Assembly (NCBI GenBank): GCA_045605385.1
Contig: JAZUPW010000012.1
Coordinates: forward strand, 248,001 to 312,000
Length of the DNA: 64,000 nucleotides
Source of the DNA: SIG607 sp045605385
Lineage (GTDB): Bacteria > Bacillota > Clostridia > Oscillospirales > Acutalibacteraceae
Direction of reading: 5' to 3'
The notes beneath the pieces are model-generated. The model was not told the origin of the DNA. It saw only the letters and a list, made by a program, of their open reading frames with translations, and did not search any database. The position numbers and the translations under genes are program-made. Below are positions 44,364 to 53,291 of this stretch, piece by piece (within the stretch, counting starts at the first letter, position 1; each line of letters begins with the position of its first letter).

Positions 44364-45194
44364 ATGAGTTTTTATAAGTTTGAAAACTACGCCGAAAGGA
44401 CTTTCCCTGTTTACTGTTCAAAGCAAAACGGTAGCGGAAATATAGTTGTTCCTCACTACCATTCTGATTTTGAAATTATAAAAGTTGACAATGGCGAAAT
44501 AACTGTTTATATTGATACAAATAAGTTTGAATGCAAAGACGGTGACATTATTTGTATACCTCCCTATTCTGTCCACAGTGTATTTTCGAACAGCAAAAGC
44601 ACGTCTATTACGGGTGTGGTATTCAACATATCAATTATTAATACAGATCTATTCGGTAAACAGCCAGATGAATTTTTAAACAAAGAAACAGTTAAAGATA
44701 ACATTGTTCACTCTAACATTCCGCAAAATAATTCAATTTCTGATTGCGTTAGTACGATTTACAATTTATACTGTGAACAACCACTTAAAAAAGCGCTTAT
44801 ATATGCTGAAGTTATTAAAATTTGTCATTATATTAACAACATATATAATTCTGTTGAAACAAATAATAACAATAATAACAAAATATCACCAGTAATTAAA
44901 TACATTAATGAAAACCTAAGTCAGGATATTGAACTGTCTGCATTAAGTAGCATTATAAACGTAAGTAATAACCACCTAATACGCCTGTTCAAATCTGCCA
45001 CAAATAAAACACCGGTTAAATATATAAATGATGCCAGAATTGAACAAGCAATGAAACTGTTAATCAATTCCGATTTAACTATAACAGAAATCGCTATTCA
45101 AGTTGGATTTGCCAATGTTAATTATATGTCGAACGTTTTTAAACGTACTTTGAGTATTAAACCAAGTGAATACCGAAAAAAATCAAGAAGCTAA
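44364..45194 (+). CDS. AraC family transcriptional regulator with cupin sensor
   Basis: 276 residues: an AraC-type cupin (about 25-95, with PHYHSDFEIIKVDNGEI) and two helix-turn-helix motifs (about 185-275; LSSIINVSNNHLIRLFKSAT, ITEIAIQVGFANVNYMSNVF). It is divergent from the GH63-like gene, so control of that hydrolase is the simplest guess. It converges on the activase gene. Confidence 0.9.
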   Translation: MSFYKFENYAERTFPVYCSKQNGSGNIVVPHYHSDFEIIKVDNGEITVYIDTNKFECKDGDIICIPPYSVHSVFSNSKSTSITGVVFNISIINTDLFGKQPDEFLNKETVKDNIVHSNIPQNNSISDCVSTIYNLYCEQPLKKALIYAEVIKICHYINNIYNSVETNNNNNNKISPVIKYINENLSQDIELSALSSIINVSNNHLIRLFKSATNKTPVKYINDARIEQAMKLLINSDLTITEIAIQVGFANVNYMSNVFKRTLSIKPSEYRKKSRS

Positions 45195-45215
45195 ACGCTG
45201 TTAACGTTTAGCTTC
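45187..45215. terminator. Bidirectional terminator, araC / GRE activase
   Basis: 11-bp stem GAAGCTAAACG/CGTTTAGCTTC, 7-nt loop, overlapping the last codons of both convergent genes; T-rich on both sides. Confidence 0.82.
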
Positions 45216-45971
45216 TTCTATTTCATACTCTAAATCAAGCATTTTATACTTATACTCTGCAGCTGCATTGTAAGGAATTTTCTCCCAAGTTGAATTACCA
45301 ATAAAATTTTCTATTGCAGTTAAGTTGTCTTCAGAATCGGTAATATTTGGAATAAGTGGTGTGCGTATAATATAGGGTTTACCACTGTTTTTAAGATACT
45401 CAAAATTCTTAAGAATAATTTCGTTTGAAACACCCGTGTATTTTTTGTGTAACAGATTATCAAACAGTTTTATATCCATTATCACAAAATCAAGCAAATT
45501 AACTATTTCCTTAAAAACCACTTCACTTGAAAAACCGCTTGTTTCAATACACAAATTATAACATTTGAGTTGTTTGCATAATTCCTTTAAAAATTCGGGC
45601 TGTGCTAACGGTTCACCGCCAGAAAAGGTAAAACCGCCAAAACTGTCTCCCAAAACCGAAGCGTTCTGTTTTAATTCATCAGCAAGGGCATCGGCATCAA
45701 CACTTCGACCGACAATTTCAAGACAATTATTAGGGCAAACGTATATGCATTTACCGAATTGTTTACATTCATCGTGCGAACATGCGGTATTGCATTTATC
45801 ACACTTAACACAGGAATTATTCTTATAAAACAACTGTGTTTCTGCAGTAATACCTTCGGGATTATGACACCACTTACAGCGAAGCGGACAACCTTTAAAA
45901 AACACCGTAGTTCTGATACCCGGACCATCGTGAACCGACATTTCCTTAATATCAAAAATTCTGCCCGTCAT
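45201..45971 (-). CDS. Glycyl radical enzyme activase (radical SAM)
   Basis: 256 residues. CPLRCKWC is the CxxxCxxC site of the SAM-cleaving 4Fe-4S cluster, followed by a ferredoxin-like insert with eight cysteines (CVKCDKC, CSHDEC, CIYVCPNNC). FTFSGGEPLAQPEF is the SAM-binding stretch. Such activases abstract a hydrogen from the glycyl loop of a partner enzyme. It overlaps the GRE gene immediately upstream by 4 nt, so that is its partner. Confidence 0.93.
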   Translation of the reverse strand: MTGRIFDIKEMSVHDGPGIRTTVFFKGCPLRCKWCHNPEGITAETQLFYKNNSCVKCDKCNTACSHDECKQFGKCIYVCPNNCLEIVGRSVDADALADELKQNASVLGDSFGGFTFSGGEPLAQPEFLKELCKQLKCYNLCIETSGFSSEVVFKEIVNLLDFVIMDIKLFDNLLHKKYTGVSNEIILKNFEYLKNSGKPYIIRTPLIPNITDSEDNLTAIENFIGNSTWEKIPYNAAAEYKYKMLDLEYEIEEAKR

Positions 45972-47953
45972 ACCTTGTAAGCCTGCCTTTTAATAACGTG
46001 GTCTTGATACTCTTTATCAAGTTCAACAAAATATGCGCTCCAACCCCATATACGAACAACAAGTTGTTTGTGGTTTTCAGGATGCTTTTGAGCGTCGAGC
46101 ATTCTATCAAGATTAACTGTGTTAAGTTGCAGTTGATGTCCGCCAAGTTCAATATAGCGTTTTACAAGCGCGGCAACCTTTTGAATACCGTCTTCTTCCG
46201 AAAATACGCTTTGATGAAACTCTAAAGTAAGCGGACCGCCGTTCATAACGTTTTCAAAATGTTGTTTTGTCATAGAAGCAATTACCGAAACAGGGCCTTT
46301 AACTTTTGCAAACAAACTAACTGAATAGTTAGTGCCAAAAGGCTCTTTAGCCCTTCTGCCATCGGCTGAGGCGCCAATTTCGTTGGCATGCCACAAGTAA
46401 TACATAGCACTGCCCGTTCCTGCGCGGTAAATACCGCCACGGCAATTATTTTTACCGCTTAAAGCATTTGAAAAAGCATCTAATAGTTCAGTTGCAATGC
46501 CATCAACATAATCTAAGTTGTTTCCAAGTTTTAAATCACTGTAACGAAGTTTATGTAACAATTCATCATAGCCTTCAAAATCACAGTCAATTGCTTTAAG
46601 AAGTTCTTGCTTGCTAACGCTTTTATCATCAAAGACATACTTTTTAATTGCAGCAAGTGAATCTGCGGCGGTAGCAATACCCGTTCCGTGAATACCGAAA
46701 TTGTTATATTTACCACCACTGTATATATCGCAGTCCATTAAAACATTCATAAACGGCGATGGCACAAACCATAGATTGTTTATATTATTACAAATACTAT
46801 CACATTCACCGTTAATTTCCCTAATAACTGTATTAAAGAAATCATCATAAGAATCGCATTTATTTAAAGAAGAATGCAAAGCATTATCTACGGCTTTAGG
46901 AAATGAAAGCGCTGAAATATTGGCAATGTCAGCACCGACAAACGGAATTATAAATTCCCAACAAGCCGCAACGGTATAATCAACAGCATCTTCATAATCA
47001 TATCCCAGTTTAACCAATGCGGGAATAACAACATCATCGTTAGAATATTGCGGAAAACCAAGTCCCGCTTTTGTAAGATGCGTTGCTTCAACAAAGCGGT
47101 CAAGCGAAGTGTTTTTTGATACTCTTAAATTAATTTTGGGGTCAATCATTTTATTGTTACAAGAGGCTTTAAGACAAAGTTCAGACAACACGTTAAACAC
47201 ATCGTTGCCATCTTTATCAATACCGCCAAGCATCATACTCTGACCGTTATCGCCTTGTTGAACGCCAACGTAAATATCACTGTCTTTGTTAAACGATAAA
47301 AAGAAATCTTCCAATAAATCAAGTGCGCTTTCTTTTGTAAGAATTCCGTTTGCCAAATCATCTTCAAGGTATTTAACAAAATATTTATCGAATCTACCTA
47401 TGGTATTATGGTAATTTCCTTCAAGCCACAATGCGTAATGTAAAATTCTGAAAAACTGAAGCGCTTCTCTGAAATTTCGCGCCTTATATCGCGGAACCTG
47501 AGTTAAAACCTCAACAATATCTTCTCTGCCCTGCTTTTTAGCCTCAGCAAGGTATTTATCTGAAAGTTCAATTATGCTGTCAATTGCAATTTTGCCGTAT
47601 TCGTCAGCATTTTTGCGTTTTTCAAGCAAACCTGTAGCAAATGTATCATAATAATTGGGCGAAAGATTAGACATATATCCCAATTCGTGAATATAGTGCT
47701 TACTCTTAATGTCAGCCCATTCTTGCTCTGTAAAAATCTCAGGTAAGTTTACAACAGTACGTAAGAAAACAATTTGCTCATTTTCAAGAATAACGGCCGT
47801 TTCTTCATTACACATACGAACAAATCTATCAGACATTCGCTGTATTGCATCAAAACCAGCCGAAGAATATTCTTCGGCAAGATTCCAATTTACAGTTTTT
47901 CTGAAAGCGTGATGTTTTTTGTTTAGTATAAAATCGTATAACTGTTTATTCAT
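45968..47953 (-). CDS. Glycyl radical enzyme of unassigned function, 661 aa
   Basis: A pyruvate-formate-lyase-fold protein that is short for the family. Cys331 and Glu333 in AACWEF take the place of the Cys-x-Glu pair of dehydratase/lyase-type GREs such as diol dehydratase. The C-terminal radical loop reads VRIWGWSAYF, with Gly637, followed by an ending of YQDHVIKR. True pyruvate formate-lyase has a CysCys pair, which is absent here, so PFL activity is unlikely. It is sandwiched between a GH127 gene (8-nt overlap) and its activase. A dehydratase or eliminase acting on a sugar-derived substrate is inferred. Confidence 0.9.
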   Translation of the reverse strand: MNKQLYDFILNKKHHAFRKTVNWNLAEEYSSAGFDAIQRMSDRFVRMCNEETAVILENEQIVFLRTVVNLPEIFTEQEWADIKSKHYIHELGYMSNLSPNYYDTFATGLLEKRKNADEYGKIAIDSIIELSDKYLAEAKKQGREDIVEVLTQVPRYKARNFREALQFFRILHYALWLEGNYHNTIGRFDKYFVKYLEDDLANGILTKESALDLLEDFFLSFNKDSDIYVGVQQGDNGQSMMLGGIDKDGNDVFNVLSELCLKASCNNKMIDPKINLRVSKNTSLDRFVEATHLTKAGLGFPQYSNDDVVIPALVKLGYDYEDAVDYTVAACWEFIIPFVGADIANISALSFPKAVDNALHSSLNKCDSYDDFFNTVIREINGECDSICNNINNLWFVPSPFMNVLMDCDIYSGGKYNNFGIHGTGIATAADSLAAIKKYVFDDKSVSKQELLKAIDCDFEGYDELLHKLRYSDLKLGNNLDYVDGIATELLDAFSNALSGKNNCRGGIYRAGTGSAMYYLWHANEIGASADGRRAKEPFGTNYSVSLFAKVKGPVSVIASMTKQHFENVMNGGPLTLEFHQSVFSEEDGIQKVAALVKRYIELGGHQLQLNTVNLDRMLDAQKHPENHKQLVVRIWGWSAYFVELDKEYQDHVIKRQAYKV

Positions 47954-49799
47954 AAATATCGTACAATCTCTCTCCGCATTTATTCGCCAGGTATTCTTTA
48001 TCCTTCATTTTATCCTGATTAATCCAAACCGTCATTTTTGCATCGGTGTCATTTATACCACGGTTATTCCACTTATAGTAAGGCAACATTTTAAAAGTAA
48101 CGTCTTCATTAGAAGTTGCGTATATAAAGCCGTCTTTAACTTTGAAATTTGGTTTTTCATTTAATATAAAATCAACCTTACCGCCGTTATCAAAACCTTC
48201 TACGCAGTAAATATATGGGCCGTAAGAAACCGCAACCTTACCGTGTTCTTCTTCAACAAGTGGATTTGCGTATGTTCTTCTTACGTCTGTTCTGTATGTA
48301 AAGCATACCGGTTTGTCTTTGCTAAAAATACCATTAAAAACAATATAACCGTTTTCGGTTTCATAGTTTTCAATAAGTTTCATATTATGAGTAACAACCA
48401 ATGCAGAAATATATTCTGGGATTCTGATTTTAACGGTAATTTCTTCGCCATGAGAGTCAATATAAAACTTATTATTATTAATGTTTACGTTTGCAACGCT
48501 GTTTTTAAGTTCACTATCAAGAAGCATATTGATGCAAACAGACTTATTCTCAATATTATAAGAATATATATACGAATGGAAACAGGAAAGTATTTTAAGA
48601 AGCATTGCGGGACAACAAGGTGTAACGTGCCATTCCCAACGGTGAAGCGAGCCGTCTGCCTCCAACGGATTTTGATAGAAGAAATGGTTGAAGTCCTGAC
48701 CGATGGCAGAAATAACGTTGTTATAAAGTGAACGTTCAAAATAATCAAAATACTTGGAATTAAGCTGCAAATTATTCATTTCACTATTCCAGAAAGCAAG
48801 ACCTATAGCGGCGCAGGTTTCAAGATAAGCAGCGTTAGGAAGATTATAATCTTCTGCAAATCCTTCAATATCGTGTCTGGCGCCAATACCGCCGCTTATG
48901 TGCAATTTTTTATAAATAACGTTATCCCACAAGGCATTTAGCGCTTCAATAAAATCTTCACGCTCTTTTTCTTGAGCAACAACGGTTGCACCTAAATAGC
49001 AAAGTATAGCGCGAACCGAATGTCCCTGCGCATCTCTTTGCTGATTAAACGGCAAGTGATCCTGATAATTATTAGGATTAACTGATTCAACAACAGTTCT
49101 GCCTTCGTAATTACCGCGGGCATCATACCAGAACTCTGCAATATCTAAGTAATCATTATAATTAACATTTAGTTCATTAGCGAGGTCCAATAAATTTTCA
49201 TCATCACGGAACAAACGATAAAGTTTCACAAAGGCTTCTTCAACCAAAGAATGGCCAGGAACGTAATTCTTTTTAGGCGGTTTACCAATTTCACTGCAAA
49301 TAAGATTAGCGGCAATTACTGCAGTTCTTAAAAAGTTGGTTTTGCCTGTAGCATTATAATGACTAATTGCAGCTTCAATTAAAGTACCGTGATTATATAA
49401 ATCGTGTTGCCAGAACAAAAGGCCACCGTTGTCACCAAAACGTTTTTCGGGATAATCCTGTGTTGTGTTGGTGCATAAAAAACCGTCTTGCGCTTTTGCG
49501 GCATCACAAATAATACCTATTACCTTTTCAATATAAGTTTCTAAAATAGGGCTTTTTTCAACCGCCAAAAAATCACAAACACCGCGAATACATTCTAAAA
49601 ACAAACCGTCAGAAAACGGAGGTCCCGAATGTTTTGCATCAGACTTATTGGCAACTTCAATAAAATTCTGCAAATAGCCTACCTCTTCCATTTTCTTAAA
49701 AACATACGGTATCATTTTATAGCGTACATTTTTTAAATACTTTGTCCAGAATTTATCTTTAAGAATAACTTCATTTACTTTAGGATATTTGTATAACAT
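47946..49799 (-). CDS. GH127 family glycoside hydrolase (beta-L-arabinofuranosidase type)
   Basis: 617 residues, no signal peptide. The zinc-thiolate active site of the family is recognisable: YLETCAAIG (Glu about 327, Cys about 329) and TPCCPAM (Cys-Cys about 395-396), matching the E-x-C...CC pattern of HypBA1. GISGGIGARHDIEGF-like sequence (HISGGIGARHD) precedes it. The start is ATG 49799 behind GGGGG; a longer frame to 49877 is unsupported. It would release L-arabinofuranose or a similar sugar inside the cell. First gene of the GH127-GRE-activase operon. Confidence 0.9.
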   Translation of the reverse strand: MLYKYPKVNEVILKDKFWTKYLKNVRYKMIPYVFKKMEEVGYLQNFIEVANKSDAKHSGPPFSDGLFLECIRGVCDFLAVEKSPILETYIEKVIGIICDAAKAQDGFLCTNTTQDYPEKRFGDNGGLLFWQHDLYNHGTLIEAAISHYNATGKTNFLRTAVIAANLICSEIGKPPKKNYVPGHSLVEEAFVKLYRLFRDDENLLDLANELNVNYNDYLDIAEFWYDARGNYEGRTVVESVNPNNYQDHLPFNQQRDAQGHSVRAILCYLGATVVAQEKEREDFIEALNALWDNVIYKKLHISGGIGARHDIEGFAEDYNLPNAAYLETCAAIGLAFWNSEMNNLQLNSKYFDYFERSLYNNVISAIGQDFNHFFYQNPLEADGSLHRWEWHVTPCCPAMLLKILSCFHSYIYSYNIENKSVCINMLLDSELKNSVANVNINNNKFYIDSHGEEITVKIRIPEYISALVVTHNMKLIENYETENGYIVFNGIFSKDKPVCFTYRTDVRRTYANPLVEEEHGKVAVSYGPYIYCVEGFDNGGKVDFILNEKPNFKVKDGFIYATSNEDVTFKMLPYYKWNNRGINDTDAKMTVWINQDKMKDKEYLANKCGERLYDIYE

Positions 49800-49823
49800 A
49801 ATAATTTCCCCCAATCTATTTAT

Positions 49824-49869
49824 ATAATATAGCAAAAACTTGACATTTACAAGTAATATATTGTAAAAT
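49824..49869. promoter_or_regulatory. Overlapping divergent promoters sharing a 22-bp palindrome
   Basis: Plus strand: TTGACA (49840-49845), 18-nt spacer, TAAAAT (49864-49869) for the araC gene. Minus strand: TTGTAA (49852-49847), 17-nt spacer, TATTAT (49829-49824) for the GH127 operon. TTTACAA (49846-49852) and TTGTAAA (49861-49867) form a perfect inverted repeat that covers both promoters. Confidence 0.75.
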
Positions 49870-49905
49870 ATAAGCAATAATTTATCTTATTTAAGAGGGT
49901 TTATT

Positions 49906-50688
49906 ATGATTTATCATCAAATTAGCAATTCAAAAGCGAATTATAACAGCAATGCGGTGTTTTATACCAACGAAATTTGGGAGCAACATTTTCACAAAAA
50001 TCTTGAACTAATTTACGTAATTAAAGGAAAAGTAAAGTGTACAATTAATGATACCGTTTATGTTCTTAAAAAAGATGATTTTGGACTTTGTTTGCCTTAT
50101 GACATACATCAAATAGAACCAGAAGAAAATACAGAATACTGGGTGCTTGTATTTTCTGAAGAATACGTAAAATATTTTTCTAAATTTATTAAAGGAAAAA
50201 CCGGTTCCGGCTTTATTTTCAATTTAGATAACACTACATTAAGCTTTCTAAAAGAAAAAATTATATATAACACATCACCAACTGTTATGACAATGAAATC
50301 CTGTCTGTATATAATTTGTGAAGAATATTTATCTAAAATTGAATTAATTACTAAGAAGAATAATGAAAAAGAAATAGTGTCGCAAATTGTAGACTATATT
50401 GAAAAGAATTTTAGCAAATATATTACACTCAAAGATATAGCCAAAATACTTGGTTACGATTACAACTATATGTCTCGTTACTTTAAAAACACGTTTAATA
50501 TGACGTTTACTGATTTTGTTAATCTATACCGACTTGAAACTGCAATCAGACTTATTGAAGAAACAGACATCAGCATAACCGAAATATGTTACGAAAGCGG
50601 TTTCAAAAGCACAAGAACCTTTAACAACTTTTTCAAAAGCAAAACAGGTTTAACCCCTACAATGTATAAAAACACGGTCCGCAAATAG
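49906..50688 (+). CDS. AraC family transcriptional regulator, divergent from the GH127-GRE operon
   Basis: 260 residues with an N-terminal cupin (EQHFHKNLELIYVIKGKVKC) and C-terminal helix-turn-helix pair (about 160-258; LKDIAKILGYDYNYMSRYF, ITEICYESGFKSTRTFNNFF). It shares a promoter region and a 22-bp palindrome with the GH127 operon, which makes it the probable substrate-sensing regulator of that operon. Confidence 0.9.
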   Translation: MIYHQISNSKANYNSNAVFYTNEIWEQHFHKNLELIYVIKGKVKCTINDTVYVLKKDDFGLCLPYDIHQIEPEENTEYWVLVFSEEYVKYFSKFIKGKTGSGFIFNLDNTTLSFLKEKIIYNTSPTVMTMKSCLYIICEEYLSKIELITKKNNEKEIVSQIVDYIEKNFSKYITLKDIAKILGYDYNYMSRYFKNTFNMTFTDFVNLYRLETAIRLIEETDISITEICYESGFKSTRTFNNFFKSKTGLTPTMYKNTVRK

Positions 50689-50700
50689 CGAACCGTGTTT
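50670..50700. terminator. Bidirectional terminator, araC / PfkB kinase
   Basis: AAACACGGT/ACCGTGTTT with a short inner CGC/GCG pairing; T-rich downstream on the plus strand. It overlaps the araC 3' end. Confidence 0.8.
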
Positions 50701-50703
50701 AAT

Positions 50704-51567
50704 TTATATAAATTTTAAATCATAATCAGGCACAGCAGACTTATTTGCAACAACAAAACCCGAAACACGCGAAGCGTGTTCAAGACAAGAACTTAAATCA
50801 TACTTTTTCATATACTTATGCAAAAAAGCCGCCGAAAAACTGTCACCCGCGCCAACTGTTGATACTACCCGAACCTTATGTGCCGAGCATTTAAACAGAG
50901 AATCAGATGCGCAATCATAACAAATTGCGCCGTTCTCCCCAAGTGTTATAATAATGATTTTTAAATTGGTGTATAAACTACTAACCGTTTTTGCAAATTC
51001 TTCGTAACCTGTTACTGGCAAATTAAGCAGATTACAAACTACGGACATTTCTTCAGAACTAATTTTAATAATTGTTGCTTTTTTAAAACAAAGCTTAACA
51101 GTATCAACATCATAAAACGGCGCTCGGATATTTACGTCACAAAAAATTTCCTTAAAACGCTTATCAGCAAGAAGCCGTGTTAATGAAGTAAAATTGAATT
51201 CACTTCTGTTTGCTAAGGTACCAAAATACAACACGTCAAAATCTTCGCTTATATTTTCAAAATTAATATAATCATAAGCAACGTTACTTTTCAAATCATA
51301 ATATGGTACTGCGTTGTTATCAAGCGTAATGTCACATCGCCCTGTTGGAATATTATTTAAAACAGAAATATACTTTGTGCCTACACCAAGTTTTTTAACA
51401 GCGCAAAGTGTTTCCTCTCCTAAATCGTCGTCACCAACCGCAGATAGCATATACGCTTCTTCACCGTGTTTAACCAAATGCGCGGCAAAATTCAGCGGTG
51501 CACCGCCTATATATTTTTTATCGGGATATATATCCCATAAAACTTCTCCAAAAGCAAGAATTTTCAT
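50704..51567 (-). CDS. PfkB family carbohydrate kinase (fructokinase-like)
   Basis: A ribokinase-fold sugar kinase of 287 residues: GEVLWDIYPDKKYIGGAPLN at the N-terminus and the anion-hole/catalytic STVGAGDSFSAAF with the base Asp near residue 252. The WD(I/V)xP...GGAPxNFAxH pattern resembles bacterial fructokinases. Next to a sugar-releasing operon it could phosphorylate a ketose formed from the liberated sugar; this is inference. Confidence 0.85.
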   Translation of the reverse strand: MKILAFGEVLWDIYPDKKYIGGAPLNFAAHLVKHGEEAYMLSAVGDDDLGEETLCAVKKLGVGTKYISVLNNIPTGRCDITLDNNAVPYYDLKSNVAYDYINFENISEDFDVLYFGTLANRSEFNFTSLTRLLADKRFKEIFCDVNIRAPFYDVDTVKLCFKKATIIKISSEEMSVVCNLLNLPVTGYEEFAKTVSSLYTNLKIIIITLGENGAICYDCASDSLFKCSAHKVRVVSTVGAGDSFSAAFLHKYMKKYDLSSCLEHASRVSGFVVANKSAVPDYDLKFI

Positions 51568-51616
51568 AATAACTTCCTTTAAATTTTATAAAGTAATTCT
51601 ATAAAGACCGTATAAT

Positions 51617-51757
51617 TTAGATGCCGCACATCTAAGGCTCCCTTGTGCAAAGGGAGCTGTCAGAGTAGCTGACTGAGGGATTGTTTGTTGTTTGACAATC
51701 CTCCCGTCACACTTCGTGTGCCACCCTCCTTAACACAAGGAGGCTTTTCTATTTCGC
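51617..51757. repeat. Interspersed palindromic repeat element
   Basis: A chain of hairpins: TTAGATG/CATCTAA (51617-51635), GCTCCCTT/AAGGGAGC (51637-51657), GTCAG/CTGAC, GGATTGT/ACAATCC, CACAC/GTGTG and CCTCCTT/AAGGAGG, with related outer ends (AAGGCTCCCTTGTG at one end and CACAAGGAGGCTT at the other). Elements with this layout are, from memory, widespread in Ruminococcaceae and Faecalibacterium intergenic DNA; that recall is unverified. No protein is encoded. Confidence 0.72.
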
Positions 51758-51783
51758 AAAAATTCGACATTCTTTATTATAAT

Positions 51784-51850
51784 TTTGTCAATTTAGGGAC
51801 AAAAAATTTTGTTTTTCTCAAAGGCTTCCCCTCAAGGGGAAGCCTTTTTT
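51784..51850 (+). other. Tandem hairpins ending in a T-run
   Basis: TTTTGTC/GACAAAA (51784-51805) is followed by AAAGGCTTCCCC/GGGGAAGCCTTT (51820-51847) and TTTTTT. The second is a good intrinsic terminator in the plus direction, although no plus-strand gene precedes it; a TATAAT lies at 51776. It may close a short untranslated RNA or belong to the repeat next to it. Confidence 0.5.
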
Positions 51851-51868
51851 GCCCCTTTATATATCAAT

Positions 51869-53011
51869 CTACAACTTAACTATAATACTTGAAATTCTTT
51901 TAGCACTTTCGGGAAGGCTCGACAAAATCGCGTATTCTTCAACAGAATGAGCTCTTTCACCGCCAATTCCTATCGAGTCGATACACGGAATTCCATAAGA
52001 TGTGACGTTTGATGCATCGGACCCGCCTGCCCGTTCCCCGATTTCGAGCAACGATAGTCCGTTTGCGGTAAAAATTTTATTTATATCAGCTAAAAGCTTT
52101 GTATTTTTCTCGTTCAATTCCATAGCAGAGCGCTTGCTTATCTGACTGACTTCGGTCGTGCAGCCTTCAAGATAATTCATCTCTGCCACGGTTTTAACTA
52201 TTCTCAGCGCTTCCTCGTATTCGCCACTAGTAGCAAAGCGAACATCCACCTTAAATTCACAAGAACCCGGCACTGTATTCGATGCCGTTCCGCCTAATAT
52301 CACGCCGCAATTAAATGTAAGCCCTTTGTCATTTTTAATTTTTTCAAGCTCAAGAATTTTAGCTGCTGCTTCAGCAATGGCGTTTGCACCCTCTCTCGCG
52401 CAGTATGAGGAGTGCGCCTCTATTCCTTTTATCTTAAATAAAAATCTCGCAATTCCCTTGCGCTTAAGACACGCCTTTCCTTCAAAATATCCTTCGTGTC
52501 CCTCAAGATTTAAAAAGGCAAGCGAATCTTTAGCGCTTTCGCAAATATAATCAATAGTGTCACGGCTTCCGACCTCTTCGTTGGACTGAAGTATCATTTT
52601 AACGCATCTGTCTTTATATCCCGCATCGGAAAGTGCCTTCATAGCAAGAAATCCTGCCACAACTCCGCCCTTGCAATCCATAGCCCCTGGGCCCCGTAAC
52701 TTATCCCCTTCTCTTTTTGCCGGTGGATTTCCGAAAAGACCCACGGGATGAACGGTATCTAAGTGACCGGAAAGTGTTATAACACCGCCGGGCGCATTTC
52801 TGTTCATAACCACAGTAACAACATCGCCGAACTCGGAAAATTTTTGAATTTCGGTTTCCCAGCCGTTTTTATTTGAAAGCTTAATGAAATATTTACTCAC
52901 TTCATCCACTCTTTCCTTTTCAAGCGACGGGCTTTCGATATTTACAACATCCTCCAAAATATCAATATATTCCTCGGTTAAATTATCAATGTTTTCAAAT
53001 ACTTTTTTCAT
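51869..53011 (-). CDS. M20 family metallopeptidase (carboxypeptidase G2/ArgE-like)
   Basis: 380 residues with the co-catalytic zinc pattern: SGHLDTVHPVG, GPGAMDCKGG (bridging Asp) and SNEEVGS (catalytic Glu), then a dimerisation domain with HSSYCAREGANAI. The start is ATG 53011 behind GAGG. Base composition is visibly more GC-rich than neighbours (one 60-base line at 52021 is 50% G+C) and codon choice differs, with repeat sequences on both sides. It is probably horizontally acquired. Substrate unknown: an N-acyl amino acid or peptide. Confidence 0.88.
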   Translation of the reverse strand: MKKVFENIDNLTEEYIDILEDVVNIESPSLEKERVDEVSKYFIKLSNKNGWETEIQKFSEFGDVVTVVMNRNAPGGVITLSGHLDTVHPVGLFGNPPAKREGDKLRGPGAMDCKGGVVAGFLAMKALSDAGYKDRCVKMILQSNEEVGSRDTIDYICESAKDSLAFLNLEGHEGYFEGKACLKRKGIARFLFKIKGIEAHSSYCAREGANAIAEAAAKILELEKIKNDKGLTFNCGVILGGTASNTVPGSCEFKVDVRFATSGEYEEALRIVKTVAEMNYLEGCTTEVSQISKRSAMELNEKNTKLLADINKIFTANGLSLLEIGERAGGSDASNVTSYGIPCIDSIGIGGERAHSVEEYAILSSLPESAKRISSIIVKL

Positions 53012-53285
53012 ATTACAACCTCGCATTGTTCATATTCTTACATTAACAACCCATCCGCGTTCACTTTTGCGAGTTCGCACATTACACAGGAGAGGCTTTT
53101 TGAGTTCGTTTTTTTGAAATTCTTTATAGAATTAGTGCACGATTTAAATGCAGCAAAATCATTTTACCAGGAGCAAAAATCTTTGCTCGCAAGGAGATTT
53201 TTGCGACGCCGTCAATTGACACAGTGCTCGCAATAGCAGAAAAGAGCGTTAGCTCTTGAGAATTTTATGAAATAAAATTCTGTAT
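53012..53285 (-). other. Long structured leader of the M20 gene
   Basis: About 275 nt between a promoter and the ATG without a gene. Hairpins seen: GAATTTTAT/ATAAAATTC (53260-53280), AAGAGC/GCTCTT (53242-53257, followed by TTTT on the minus strand) and GCAAAAATCT/AGATTTTTGC (53173-53204) with an inner TTGC/GCAA. The last part (53085-53101) resembles one end of the 51617 repeat. It could be a cis-regulatory RNA or stacked repeat debris. Confidence 0.5.
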
Positions 53286-53291
53286 GCGTCA

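Noticed and set aside
48243..48731. 162-codon plus-strand frame inside the GH127 gene
   Set aside because: Shadow of the GH127 frame: antisense, no ribosome-binding site, composition follows the real gene.
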